NCBI GenBank assembly: GCA_023383015.1
Contig: JAHDXW010000008.1
Span: 1-64,000, forward strand
Direction of reading: 5' to 3'
Length of the DNA: 64,000 bases
From: Paracoccaceae bacterium
GTDB taxonomy: Bacteria > Pseudomonadota > Alphaproteobacteria > Rhodobacterales > Rhodobacteraceae
Position 1 is the first letter of the stretch. Each line of letters starts with the position of its first letter. Below the pieces are notes generated by a model. It was not told the DNA's origin, did not search any database, and worked only from the letters and a program-made list of their open reading frames with translations. Positions 33,252-41,206 of the stretch are shown in pieces. Made by a program: the position numbers and the translations under genes.

Positions 33252-34952
33252 TCAGTCGTCGCACGTCTGCCCCGGCTCGGCGGCCGGCGCCGGGGCGGCC
33301 GGAGCGCGCTCCTCCGAGGCTTCACCGAACGCCCCCAACGGCGTGAAAGCCGAGCCATACACGCCCTTGCACAGCGCGCGCGTGCCCCCGCGGGAGCCGT
33401 CGGTCATCCAGATCTGCGGGTAGTTCCATGTGACGCCATCGTAGGTCCACATCGTGAAGGCCGCGCTCCCGCCGCCGAGCGGGCCGAACGTTCCGTCGAT
33501 GATCTGCGCGCCTGCAATGTTCGACAGCTCGCGCACCTTCCGGGTCGTCGCTGCCCCGATGTTGGTGAACCAGATGTCGCGGCCCTCCTGCCCGTCGCTG
33601 GCCGGGAAGACGGCAAATCCGGGCGACAGCACCGTGACCTCGAAGGGAATGTCGTCGAGAGAGCCGCGATGCTTGCCGTCATCATCGATTCGCCGGTCGA
33701 TGTTGCGCAAGAGCTGTGGGCGCGGAGGATTGCCCTTGACGACCCAGGGCTCGAACCCGTGGAGGGGTCCGCCCGCCGTCCGCCGCGGGTGCGGATAGGC
33801 AAACAGGGCGGCATCGAAACCGATCGGCGTGAGGCTGATAAGCCGGTCGGCGCGGAACGAGATGCCCGTGCCCTCGCGCTGTCCATTGGTGAACCAGAGA
33901 TTCCCGTTGGAAAGCTGGAACAGGATCCACTCGTCGTTCAGCACTGCGAAATTCCACAGGCCGCCCGAACTGCCGGGGACGACGCGCGCCCGTCGCGTGC
34001 CCGCGCGGGTCCCGTCGGTGGACCACACGGCCCAGTCGTCGCCGCCGATCGCGCCGGTCAGGAACACGGCAAAGCCGGGCCGGGGCGATGTGAGCCGGTG
34101 GAGGTGCAGCTGGCTGCTCACGCCGGGGAAGTCCTTGCGCACGATCCTCGTGCCGCGCGGCGTGCCGTCGGTGATCCACAGGGCCGGGCCCGACTTCCAC
34201 TGGAAGGCGAAGAACAGCACGGTTCCGTCACCGAGCGGGGTGAACTGGCGCGGGCCCTGGATCGGATCGCCATCGCGATCGAGGATCGGCGTGGCGCGGG
34301 CGTCGGCGCCGCTGCGGCCCTCGAGCAGCCAGAGCTGGTCGCGATACCCCGGGGACTCGGCCGCCATCACGAAGCGGTTGGTGTCGACAGGCGCCACCCG
34401 TTGTTCGACCTCGCGCGCAAAGAGGTCGGTGAAACGCACCTGCTCGCCGCTTTCGTCCTTCAGCGGCCAGGCGCCGCCGCCCCAGGAAACCCATGCCTCG
34501 GCATCATCGCAGTAGAACGAGCAGAGCCCGAAGATCGCGAGGCCGCCGCGGATCACCTTGAGGCGCGAGCTATGGATCTGCGAGCTCTGTGCCCCCGGAG
34601 AAAGATCTCCCACGAGGCGGGCGGTGCCGCCATCGGTGACCCAGAGCTCGCGCCCGTGTGTGCCGTCATCGGCCATGAACAGCGCGGTGCCGTCGCCCAT
34701 GTTCCAGAACGGCCCCGGGTTGCTGCCCTGCGATCCCGGCCTGATGTCGGCCACCAGAAACGTGCTGCCCGTCGTGCGCCGGGTGCTCCAGACTTCGCTG
34801 CCGGATTCCCCGGTTCTGCCGGCGAACACGACGATGAAGCTGCTCTCGGGCTCCACGCCCTCGGGGTCGTCCGCGCGCAGCGTACCCGGGGCCGTGGCCA
34901 GCATCGCCAGCGCCGCCATCCCCAGAAAGGCGCGCCGCGTGGCCTGAGCCAT
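33252..34952 (-). CDS. Exported ELW-x-TDGT-repeat protein
   Basis: 566 residues from the ATG at 34952, which gives a twin-arginine-like signal at once (MAQATRRAFLGMAALAMLA, cleavage near LRADD); an in-frame ATG at 35018 would add 22 residues. The mature chain is built of repeats of the type ELWxTDGTxxGTxxVxDL-PG: EVWSTRRTTGSTFLVADIRPG, ELWVTDGG, ALWITDGTPRGT, AVWSTDGTRAGT, NLWFTNGQREGT, DIWFTNIG, QIWMTDGSRGGT. This suggests a beta-propeller secreted or surface protein of unknown function. It lies between two IS5-type remnants, its stop 23 bases from the first, and uses less extreme GC than its core neighbours. Confidence 0.72.
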   Translation of the reverse strand: MAQATRRAFLGMAALAMLATAPGTLRADDPEGVEPESSFIVVFAGRTGESGSEVWSTRRTTGSTFLVADIRPGSQGSNPGPFWNMGDGTALFMADDGTHGRELWVTDGGTARLVGDLSPGAQSSQIHSSRLKVIRGGLAIFGLCSFYCDDAEAWVSWGGGAWPLKDESGEQVRFTDLFAREVEQRVAPVDTNRFVMAAESPGYRDQLWLLEGRSGADARATPILDRDGDPIQGPRQFTPLGDGTVLFFAFQWKSGPALWITDGTPRGTRIVRKDFPGVSSQLHLHRLTSPRPGFAVFLTGAIGGDDWAVWSTDGTRAGTRRARVVPGSSGGLWNFAVLNDEWILFQLSNGNLWFTNGQREGTGISFRADRLISLTPIGFDAALFAYPHPRRTAGGPLHGFEPWVVKGNPPRPQLLRNIDRRIDDDGKHRGSLDDIPFEVTVLSPGFAVFPASDGQEGRDIWFTNIGAATTRKVRELSNIAGAQIIDGTFGPLGGGSAAFTMWTYDGVTWNYPQIWMTDGSRGGTRALCKGVYGSAFTPLGAFGEASEERAPAAPAPAAEPGQTCDD

Positions 34953-35322
34953 GCCTCGGAGTGCGCGCGCAACCTCATGTCCGGAGCCTGGACTCCCGTT
35001 CCCGACGGCCGCTGTCATTCCGAACCTCCATGTGCCCCTGCAATGGCTTCGGGCCGCTGCCGCCTGCATCTTGCAGGCCGTCATGCGCCACGCCACACCC
35101 GATAATGCTGGGTCAGGGCATCGCGATCTGCCTTGATTTACGTCAAATATGAATTTGCAAATGGAAATCACCGTGCCGCTGCGGATGCGGCCGTGTTCCG
35201 CCACGCCTCCGAACGCGGCGTCTCCAGGAACGCGCCGCCCGAGTGCCGCGGCAGGTTGGCCGGTGCGCGGCCGGCCGGTCGCGCGACCGCCACTTCCGTG
35301 ATCGCGTCGCGACCATCCGGAC
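34953..35322. other. 370-base non-coding stretch before IS remnant 2
   Basis: No gene seen. The part around 35085-35165 is AT-rich (TTGATTTACGTCAAATATGAATTTGC) and is the most likely promoter area of the exported repeat protein on the minus strand, although that would imply a long leader. Confidence 0.4.
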
Positions 35323-35420
35323 GACACTGTTGCACAAATCGGCTGATGGACGGCATGCCCCTTTCCCCGGACGGACTCAACCCACGGCTTCCGTGATGGG
35401 CGCACCGATCGCGGCGGCCC
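35323..35420. mobile_element. IS5-family remnant 2 (right end)
   Basis: Second copy of the same terminus, GACACTGTTGCACAAATC (35323-35340), followed by sequence clearly homologous to remnant 1 in the same orientation, including the transposase tail AAIGAPITEAVG and stop TGA (35377-35379, minus strand). Only about 100 bases survive. The transposase frame runs straight into the FkbM remnant. Confidence 0.65.
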
Positions 35421-35662
35421 CCCCCGGGCAGCGATGGCGTCGCGTCGGGCGGTATTGCAGGTCGGACAGGAAGGCCCTGAGGCTGTCGAACTGGTCCGAC
35501 GTCTGCGCCTCGCGGACAAGCAGCGGACGCCAGTGCTCCGGCGCCCGGCGCGCGCCCTTCAGAACGTCGAGCTCCATGCCTTCGACGTCGACTTCCGGAA
35601 TATGGAAGCGATCGGGATCAAGGCTGTCCGGCGGGAGAACCTCGACATCCCGTCCGCATCAT
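35421..35662 (-). pseudogene. FkbM-family methyltransferase, C-terminal remnant
   Basis: In one minus-strand frame: VEVLPPDSLDPDRFHIPEVD, then VEGMELDVLKGARRAPEHWR, PLLVREAQTSDQ, FDSLRAFLSDLQYRPTRR. The IDVEG-E-DVLKGA block is the FkbM methyltransferase hallmark (motif near the end of the Rossmann fold). The upstream SAM-binding part is absent; a TGA precedes it in frame, and the C-terminus is replaced by the transposase tail. It is a truncated relic, possibly of a glycan-modification cluster. Confidence 0.6.
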
Positions 35663-35933
35663 CCTTGAAGGACGCCGAACCGGTGTTCGCTTCCTGCAGC
35701 GGGGCGTCGTCCGATGCAGTTCCTGCGCTGTTGCCCCCGGTGCGTGCCGCGCCCCCGGGTCGGGCATCGGGCGGTGGCCCCGGAAGCGATGCGGCCCGTG
35801 CCGCGGCCCCGCAGCCGTCCGTCACGGCGGGTCCGGTCCTGTCCGCCGGGGCTTCGGCTGGCTCTGCCGTCCGGGCCGGACGGCGCCGCAGCATGCGAGC
35901 GGGAGTGAGGGGTGCGACAGTGGCGACGATCAT
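35559..35933 (-). CDS. Doubtful ORF upstream of the FkbM remnant
   Basis: 124 codons from the ATG at 35933, preceded by a good AGGAAG six bases away (MIVATVAPLTPARMLRRRP). The product is low-complexity Ala/Pro/Gly/Arg and in its last 30 codons overlaps the FkbM remnant in another frame. It may be the shifted 5' part of a broken gene: the translation start looks genuine, but the protein does not. Confidence 0.25.
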   Translation of the reverse strand: MIVATVAPLTPARMLRRRPARTAEPAEAPADRTGPAVTDGCGAAARAASLPGPPPDARPGGAARTGGNSAGTASDDAPLQEANTGSASFKDDADGMSRFSRRTALIPIASIFRKSTSKAWSSTF

Positions 35934-36427
35934 CGCACTTCCTTTCGCGCGACACGCCGGTGCCGGGCCGGCATCCGTGACCGCGGAGGGCTCCGGGTGC
36001 ATTGCCGGGGGTGCGCAAGCCTCTCGCCCGCGCGGGTTTCGCAGATGGCCGCGCTCCGCAACCGCGCTGTCGCGCGTCCGGCCCGGGGCGGACATGACGT
36101 CGGCAGGGCGAGGGAGCGCGCCCTTTCGTCCCGGCCGTTGACGGGTCTTGTCATCGACAGCGATGCGTACAGCAGCTACCACATCATCCCGCGGGCGGAT
36201 GGGTTCTCCACCACGCCGGCTGGGTTCGACCGGTCGGCGATGCCTGTGGACGCGCAGTGCCTGGTCCTCGATCGCGCGGCTGTGCCGACGGTCGTGCGCA
36301 GCGGTGTCGAGCGTTGCCACCGATCCGCGCGGCGGATGGTTCCGCTCGCCCGCGGCCGTCGCCGGCCTGCCGGCAGCCGGCCCGGCCCCCGCGTCACCGA
36401 CCGCAAAGTCGAGTCTTTACCATATCA
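35934..36427. other. Accessory-region DNA without a recognisable gene
   Basis: Open frames on both strands are compositional and show no family motif or ribosome-binding site. Codon-position GC bias is not clear. It may be decayed DNA from the same insertion history as the flanking remnants. Confidence 0.45.
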
Positions 36428-36456
36428 TTGAATTTCCACGTCGTTTGTGCTATCGG
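36428..36456 (+). promoter_or_regulatory. Predicted promoter of the paralogous secreted pair
   Basis: TTGAAT (36428-36433), 17-base spacer, TATCGG (36451-36456), in a locally AT-rich stretch. It lies 53 bases before the ATG of the first paralogue. Confidence 0.45.
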
Positions 36457-36509
36457 TCCGGCTCCGGACGTGGCCCGGACCCGTCCGCCAGCCGGTCGCG
36501 GAGGCGATC

Positions 36510-37055
36510 ATGGCCTTGCCTCGGTTCCTTCGGGCAACCGCCCTCGCACTCGCCGTCTCCTGTGCTCTGGTGGCGCAGCCGCAGGCCGCCGCGGCGCAGG
36601 AGTACCGCTTCACCCGCGGCTGGGACCTGTTCGACGTTCCGGGCAACCTCGAGGCCAGCGGCTTCCGCGTCTGGGTGCTGCACCAGCGCTACAACTGGGA
36701 TCTGGTCCTGACCGGGCTCGAGCCGAACACGCTCTACCAGTTCGGCATCCACTCGCCCTGCGGGTCGGGCGGCACGGGCTACCGCAGCCGCCCCTTCAGC
36801 GCCTGCATCCGGGCCACCCGCGACGGCCGCACGCGCTGGGTCAAGGCGCTGGAGTTTGCGGTGCTGCTCACCGACCGCTTCGGCAACGCCCGGCTGCGCT
36901 GGACGCTCGGCAAGCCCGGCAAGCCGACGCCGCCGTTCAGCCTGCACATCCGCCGGGGGGCGGGCTGCGACATCGCCGGCGCCGACCCCGGGCGCTGCGC
37001 GGTGGCCTTCCGCCACCCCGGGCGGTTCGGGGACTGGGTGTATGGCACGCTCTAG
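36510..37055 (+). CDS. Secreted protein of unrecognised family, paralogue 1
   Basis: 181 residues. ATG 36510 has GGAGG six bases upstream and opens a clear signal peptide (LRATALALAVSCALVAQPQAAAAQ). The mature protein has a beta-sandwich look: RGWDLFDV, LVLTGLEPNTLYQFGIHSPC, a Cys pair (HSPCGSG / FSACIRATR), FAVLLTDRFGNARLRW, then FSLHIRRGAGC and RCAVAFRHPGRFGD. Four cysteines could make two disulfides. The downstream gene encodes a paralogue with the same landmarks. No known domain recognised; periplasmic or extracellular. Confidence 0.7.
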   Translation: MALPRFLRATALALAVSCALVAQPQAAAAQEYRFTRGWDLFDVPGNLEASGFRVWVLHQRYNWDLVLTGLEPNTLYQFGIHSPCGSGGTGYRSRPFSACIRATRDGRTRWVKALEFAVLLTDRFGNARLRWTLGKPGKPTPPFSLHIRRGAGCDIAGADPGRCAVAFRHPGRFGDWVYGTL

Positions 37056-37086
37056 CAGCCGGCGGGCGCAGGGCAGGAGGGCGGCG

Positions 37087-37698
37087 ATGGCGCAGGAGAG
37101 GTTCGGGGCAGGTGCCGTGGCGGCGGCGGCGGCGGCCTTGGTGGCCCTCGTCACCCTGGTCGTCCTTGCCACCGACGTCGCCGCCGGGGGCCGGCAGGCG
37201 GCGGGGGCGGCGGCGGACGGCTTCGGCCGGTGGGTGGCGGGCTGGGACCGCTTTGACGAACCCCATGACGCCGAGGGCAAGCATGGCGTCGGCTGGGTGG
37301 CGGGCGATGGCACGCTCGAGGTCCAGGCCCACATCGCCGGCGCGGTGCCGCGCAAGGCCTACCAGTTCGGCATCCATCTCTTTGCCTGCCCGCGGCTCGC
37401 CTATTTCGGCAACCACATCCTGCGGCCCTGCCGCGAGGTGACGCGCGAGGGCTATTTCGCCCGCGTCCGCACCTCCGAGCTTGGCGTCGTGCTCACCGAT
37501 TCCGGCGGCAACGGCAGCTTCCAGGTCACCGTCATCGGGCTGCAGCGCGGCACCTACCTCCTCGCCTTCCACGTCCGCGACGGGGCGGGCTGCCATGTCG
37601 GCGCCGGCGCGGTCGCCGGCGCGGGCGCCGACCCCTGCGCCATCGTCTTCCGCTATCCCGGCCGCTTCGGCGTGACGGTGCCGGTCGCGGTCGACTGA
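37087..37698 (+). CDS. Secreted protein of unrecognised family, paralogue 2
   Basis: 203 residues; ATG 37087 follows AGGAGGG. The N-terminal hydrophobic segment (AAAAALVALVTLVVLATDVAAGG) is a signal peptide or anchor. It shares with the gene before it, in order: AGWDRFDEP, KAYQFGIHLFAC, a second Cys (LRPCREVTR), LGVVLTDSGGNGSF, LLAFHVRDGAGC, and DPCAIVFRYPGRFG. Identity is modest, but landmark order and all four cysteines are kept. The two genes are 31 bases apart and form one operon. Function unknown. Confidence 0.7.
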   Translation: MAQERFGAGAVAAAAAALVALVTLVVLATDVAAGGRQAAGAAADGFGRWVAGWDRFDEPHDAEGKHGVGWVAGDGTLEVQAHIAGAVPRKAYQFGIHLFACPRLAYFGNHILRPCREVTREGYFARVRTSELGVVLTDSGGNGSFQVTVIGLQRGTYLLAFHVRDGAGCHVGAGAVAGAGADPCAIVFRYPGRFGVTVPVAVD

Positions 37699-37726
37699 CC
37701 GTCGGCGGCGCCTTCCGGGCGCAGGC

Positions 37727-38344
37727 TCAGCGGTCGGGCGGCAGCAGGCCGAGGCCGCGCAGGTAGATGCCGATCCCGGCCTCCAGCAGTTCCTCGGGCG
37801 GGAAGGGCGAGCGGCTGCCGGGGCGGGCGCGGGCGAACAGCTCCACCACCCCGTGGCTCAGCGCCCAGACATGGGCCGAGAACATCGACGGCGGCGGCCG
37901 CTTCTCGCGCGGGATGTGCTCGGACAGCCGCGCCGCGGCCCGCTCCAGGACGGCCGAGGCGCGGGCGGCGACGCGGGCCAGCTCGGGGTGGTCCTGGAAG
38001 GCCAGTCCGCTCTCGAACATCGCCATGTAGTGGCCAGGGTGGCGGCGCGCGAACGCAAGATAGGCCCGGCCTGTCGCCTCGAAGGCCGCCAGCGCCGAGG
38101 GCTGGCCGTCGTTGTAGGCGTACTCCATCAGGTCGGCGAAGATCTCGTAGCCCTGCCGGGCGATCTCGGCGATCAGCTCCTCGCGGCCGGCGAAGTGGCG
38201 GTAGACGGCGGCCGGCGTCACATCGGCGTCCTTGGCCGCCTCCGACAGGGTGAAGCCCTGCGGCCCCTTCTCGGCGATCAGCTTCAGCGCCGCATCGACC
38301 AGCGCCTCGCGCAGGTTGCCGTGGTGGTAGCCGCGCTTAACCAT
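37727..38344 (-). CDS. TetR-family transcriptional regulator
   Basis: 205 residues from the ATG at 38344. The N-terminal HTH (YHHGNLREALVDAALKLIAEKGPQGFTLSEAAKDADVTPAAVYRHFAGREELIAEIA) is classic TetR; the C-terminal part fits the WHG-type ligand domain (FARRHPGHYMAMFESGL, VWALSHGVVELFA). It overlaps the ppk2 stop by 8 bases, so the two are co-expressed and it may control ppk2 or an unlinked target. Ligand unknown. Confidence 0.9.
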   Translation of the reverse strand: MVKRGYHHGNLREALVDAALKLIAEKGPQGFTLSEAAKDADVTPAAVYRHFAGREELIAEIARQGYEIFADLMEYAYNDGQPSALAAFEATGRAYLAFARRHPGHYMAMFESGLAFQDHPELARVAARASAVLERAAARLSEHIPREKRPPPSMFSAHVWALSHGVVELFARARPGSRSPFPPEELLEAGIGIYLRGLGLLPPDR

Positions 38345-39206
38345 GCCACAGGGCCGGCCCGCCGCACACCCTGGGGTCGCATTCCCCGACCGCGGCCGCA
38401 TCCTTTCCGCTGTAGTCGGCGCCGGCCAGAACGCTGCGGATCGCCATCAGCCGCGCCCGGTACTTGTCGTCGGCCAGGATCACCGTCCACGGCGCTGCCG
38501 GGCGGTGGCTGCGCGCGAAGGTCTCGCGCACGGCCTCGCTGTAGGCGTCCCACCTGGCCAGACCGTCGACGTCGATGCGGCTCAGCTTCCACTGCTTCAG
38601 CGGGTCGCGCTCGCGGGCCAGCATGCGCCGCAGCTGCTCGGCACGGCCGACCTCGAGCCACAGCTTGACAAGCCGGATGCCCTCGCCGGCAAGGGTCTCC
38701 TCGAAGCCCGGAAGCTGGTCGAAGAAGCGTGCCCGCTGGTCGGGCGTGCAGAAGCCGAAGACATGCTCGACCATGGCGCGATTGTACCAGGAGCGGTCGA
38801 AGAGCACCACCTCGCCCGCCGCCGGCAGCTCGGCCACATAGCGCTGGAAGTACCACTGGCCGGCCTCGCGCTCGGTCGGCTTCGGCAGGGCGACGATGCG
38901 CACGACCCGGGGGTTGGTGTTCAGCGTGAAGCGGCGGATGGCGCCGCCCTTGCCGGCCGCATCGCGGCCCTCGAACACCACCACGACGCGCGCGCCCGTC
39001 TCCTGCACCCAGCGCTGGAACTTCATCAGCTCGATCTGCAGCCGGTCGAGCGCGGCCTCGTAGTCCTTCTTCTTCATCCAGCGGTCGTAGGGGTAGCTGC
39101 CCGACAGGATGTCGTCGGGGTCGCCCCCGGCCACCGCCCGGCGCACCCCCGCCGGCGCCGCCTCGGCGTAGAAGCGGCTGATCGCGCCGTCGAAGGGAAG
39201 CTCCAT
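38337..39206 (-). CDS. ppk2: Polyphosphate kinase 2
   Basis: 289 residues, class I PPK2 length. Transfers phosphate between polyphosphate and nucleoside diphosphates (GDP/ADP). Walker A FEGRDAAGKGG (residues 78-88), lid-type RFTLNTNPRVVRIVALPKPTE, QWYFQRY, Walker B LFDRSWYNRA, EHVFGFC, and KLWLEVG followed by the RDPLKQWKLS motif. The last 20 residues (DPRVCGGPALWHG) are outside the family core. ATG 39206 is preceded by a triple CAGGAG repeat. Downstream it overlaps tetR. Confidence 0.94.
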   Translation of the reverse strand: MELPFDGAISRFYAEAAPAGVRRAVAGGDPDDILSGSYPYDRWMKKKDYEAALDRLQIELMKFQRWVQETGARVVVVFEGRDAAGKGGAIRRFTLNTNPRVVRIVALPKPTEREAGQWYFQRYVAELPAAGEVVLFDRSWYNRAMVEHVFGFCTPDQRARFFDQLPGFEETLAGEGIRLVKLWLEVGRAEQLRRMLARERDPLKQWKLSRIDVDGLARWDAYSEAVRETFARSHRPAAPWTVILADDKYRARLMAIRSVLAGADYSGKDAAAVGECDPRVCGGPALWHG

Positions 39207-39224
39207 CTCCTGCTCCTGCTCCTG
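39207..39224 (-). repeat. (CAGGAG)3 repeated Shine-Dalgarno before ppk2
   Basis: Three perfect CAGGAG hexamers directly abut the ppk2 ATG on the minus strand. The middle AGGAG is six bases from the ATG, the optimal spacing, and the outer ones are 0 and 12 away. Loss of a unit would keep a usable site. Confidence 0.7.
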
Positions 39225-39284
39225 CCCCGGGCAGGCAGCATAGGTTGGCGGCGGGGTGCCGGCAATCGCGCCCGCCGGGCGGGC

Positions 39285-40250
39285 TCAGCGCAGGCCGGCG
39301 CGGGCGGCGGCGCGCCCGACCGCCGCCACCACCGCCTGCGGGTCGGCGTGGTGGGGCATGTGGCCGATCCCCGGCAGCAACGTCAGCCGCGCGCCGGGGA
39401 TCAGCTGCGCCAGCGGCTCGGCATGCAAGGCCGCGCCCACCACCGCGTCCTCCTCGCCGTGCAGGATCTCGACCGGCAGGGCGAGGCCGGGGTAGAGCGG
39501 CGCCATCGCCTCCAGATGCGCCTTGAGCGCGTTGACCTGGCGCAGGTTCGCCGCCAGCGTCGCGCGCCGCACCGCAAGCCCCGCGCCGATGTAGGCGCCA
39601 TAGCCCGCCGGCGGGCGCTGCGGGGCGAAGGTGCGGGCGACCAAGGTCTCCACCCGGTCGACGGGGGCCAGCGCACTCACCACCGGCACCACCGCCGTCT
39701 CGCCCAGCCAGCCGTCGGCCAGCCGGTAGAGCAGGCCGAGCTCGCCCGGCCAGGGCATGGTCGCGCCCGACAGCACGACCAGCGCCGCCGGCTCCGCCGG
39801 CGCCTGCAGCGCCCAGGCCAGCGCCACCGCGCCGCCGTAGCTGTGGCCCAGGATCACCGGCCGTCGCACTCCCAGCCGGGCGACCGCGGCGCGCAGCACC
39901 TCGGCCTGGGCCGCCGGGCTCTCGCCGCCCGCCGCCAGCGGGTCCGACCAGCCCAGCCCCGGCCGGTCGACGGCGATGACGCGCCAGTTCCCCTCCAGCC
40001 GGCCGACGAGATCGAAAGTGAAGTCGCGAAGGTTCCCGCTCGCGCCGTGGATCAGCACCAGGTCGGGGCCCTCGCCGCTGACATGGACGTGCACCTGCCG
40101 GCCGTCCACCTCCACGAAGCCGCCGATCGGCGGGAACGCCGCCGCGGCCGCCTCCTCGCGCGCCCCCGCCCGCACCCCGATCCAGGCGGCGCAGCCCGCC
40201 AGCAGGGCCGCGGCCATGGCCAGAAGGGCGAGGCTAGCGGACAATCGCAT
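39285..40250 (-). CDS. Alpha/beta-hydrolase, predicted lipoprotein
   Basis: 321 residues from the ATG at 40250. The N-terminus has a lipobox (ALLAGCAAW, Cys at about 20), so it is probably membrane-anchored in the periplasm. Hydrolase features: [14 protein letters not shown] (oxyanion HG), [10 protein letters not shown], nucleophile elbow [27 protein letters not shown] (acid Asp region) and GIGHMPHH (catalytic His). The substrate is unknown; esterase or dehalogenase-like activity is possible. Its start overlaps the metA stop by 17 bases. Confidence 0.87.
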   Translation of the reverse strand: MRLSASLALLAMAAALLAGCAAWIGVRAGAREEAAAAAFPPIGGFVEVDGRQVHVHVSGEGPDLVLIHGASGNLRDFTFDLVGRLEGNWRVIAVDRPGLGWSDPLAAGGESPAAQAEVLRAAVARLGVRRPVILGHSYGGAVALAWALQAPAEPAALVVLSGATMPWPGELGLLYRLADGWLGETAVVPVVSALAPVDRVETLVARTFAPQRPPAGYGAYIGAGLAVRRATLAANLRQVNALKAHLEAMAPLYPGLALPVEILHGEEDAVVGAALHAEPLAQLIPGARLTLLPGIGHMPHHADPQAVVAAVGRAAARAGLR

Positions 40251-41151
40251 CGAGGTCGTAGGGGGTGGTCTGGTAGATCTCGTTGATCCAGTTGCCGTAG
40301 AGCAGATGGGCATGGCTGCGCCAGCGGTTCGTCGGCGGGCGCGCGGGGTCGTCGTCGGGGTAGTAGTTCATCGGCACGTTGATCGGCGTGCCGTTCCCCA
40401 CGTCGCGGTCGTACTCCTCCTTCAGCGTCCCGGAGTCATATTCGAAGTGGTTGAAGATGTAGAGCGCGCGGCGGCCCGCGTCCTCGATCAGGCAGGGCCC
40501 GACCTCGTCGGAGCCGAGCAGCGTGACAAGCCCGGGCACCGCGTCCACCTCGGCCTGGCGCACCTCGGTCCAGCGGCTGACGGGGATGACGAAATCGTCC
40601 GAGAAGCCGCGCAGGTAGGGCGAGGCGGGGGCGAGGTTGCGGTGGCGGAAGCAGCCGAAGGCCTTCGCCGGCAGGATGTGCTTGGCCACCCGGTGGAAGT
40701 GCCAGAGCATCGCCATGCCGCCCCAGCAGACGCCGAAGGTGGAATGGACATGGCTCTGCGTCCAGTCCATCACCTCGGTCAGCTCGTCCCAGTAGGTCAC
40801 CGCCTCGAAGGGCAGGTGCTCGATCGGCGCGCCGGTGATGATCAGCCCGTCGAACTTCTCGCCCCTGACCGCCTCGAAAGGGCGGTAGAACGCCTCCATG
40901 TGCGGGGCCGGGGTGGTCTTGGACTGGTGCTCGGTCATCCGGATCAGCTGCAGGTCGATCTGCAGCGGCGTCGCCCCGATCAGCCGGGCAAACTGCGTCT
41001 CGGTCTGGATCTTCTTCGGCATGAGGTTGAGCAGGCCGATACGCAGCGGCCGGATGTCCTGGCGCGCTGCCCGGGTCTCGGACATGACCATGACGCCCTC
41101 GCGCGCAAGCACGTCGTAGGCAGGCAGCGTTTCGGGAAGGGTGATCGGCAT
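40234..41151 (-). CDS. metA: Homoserine O-acyltransferase (MetA)
   Basis: 305 residues. Acylates homoserine (acetyl- or succinyl-CoA) in methionine synthesis. Seen: [40 protein letters not shown], nucleophile [10 protein letters not shown] (Cys142), [25 protein letters not shown]. The acyl donor cannot be fixed by eye; many alphaproteobacterial members are acetyltransferases. I looked for a SAM riboswitch in the short upstream gap and saw none. It precedes the lipoprotein hydrolase with overlap. Confidence 0.95.
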   Translation of the reverse strand: MPITLPETLPAYDVLAREGVMVMSETRAARQDIRPLRIGLLNLMPKKIQTETQFARLIGATPLQIDLQLIRMTEHQSKTTPAPHMEAFYRPFEAVRGEKFDGLIITGAPIEHLPFEAVTYWDELTEVMDWTQSHVHSTFGVCWGGMAMLWHFHRVAKHILPAKAFGCFRHRNLAPASPYLRGFSDDFVIPVSRWTEVRQAEVDAVPGLVTLLGSDEVGPCLIEDAGRRALYIFNHFEYDSGTLKEEYDRDVGNGTPINVPMNYYPDDDPARPPTNRWRSHAHLLYGNWINEIYQTTPYDLDAIVR

Positions 41152-41206
41152 GGGCAGGCTCGCAGGCGGAGGTGAGAGGCCGACTTAGGCCCGACGGCCC
41201 CGCGGC

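Noticed and set aside
32885-35420. Intact composite transposon
   Set aside because: Both IS copies are truncated right ends in the same orientation, with a broken transposase; neither could mobilise the segment now.
35434-36141. 235-codon plus-strand ORF in the accessory region
   Set aside because: Starts inside the IS/FkbM relic on the opposite strand, Ala/Arg-rich, no signal or motif.
41152-41206. SAM riboswitch before metA
   Set aside because: The 55-base gap shows no SAM-II or SAM-I type core; too short for a known class.
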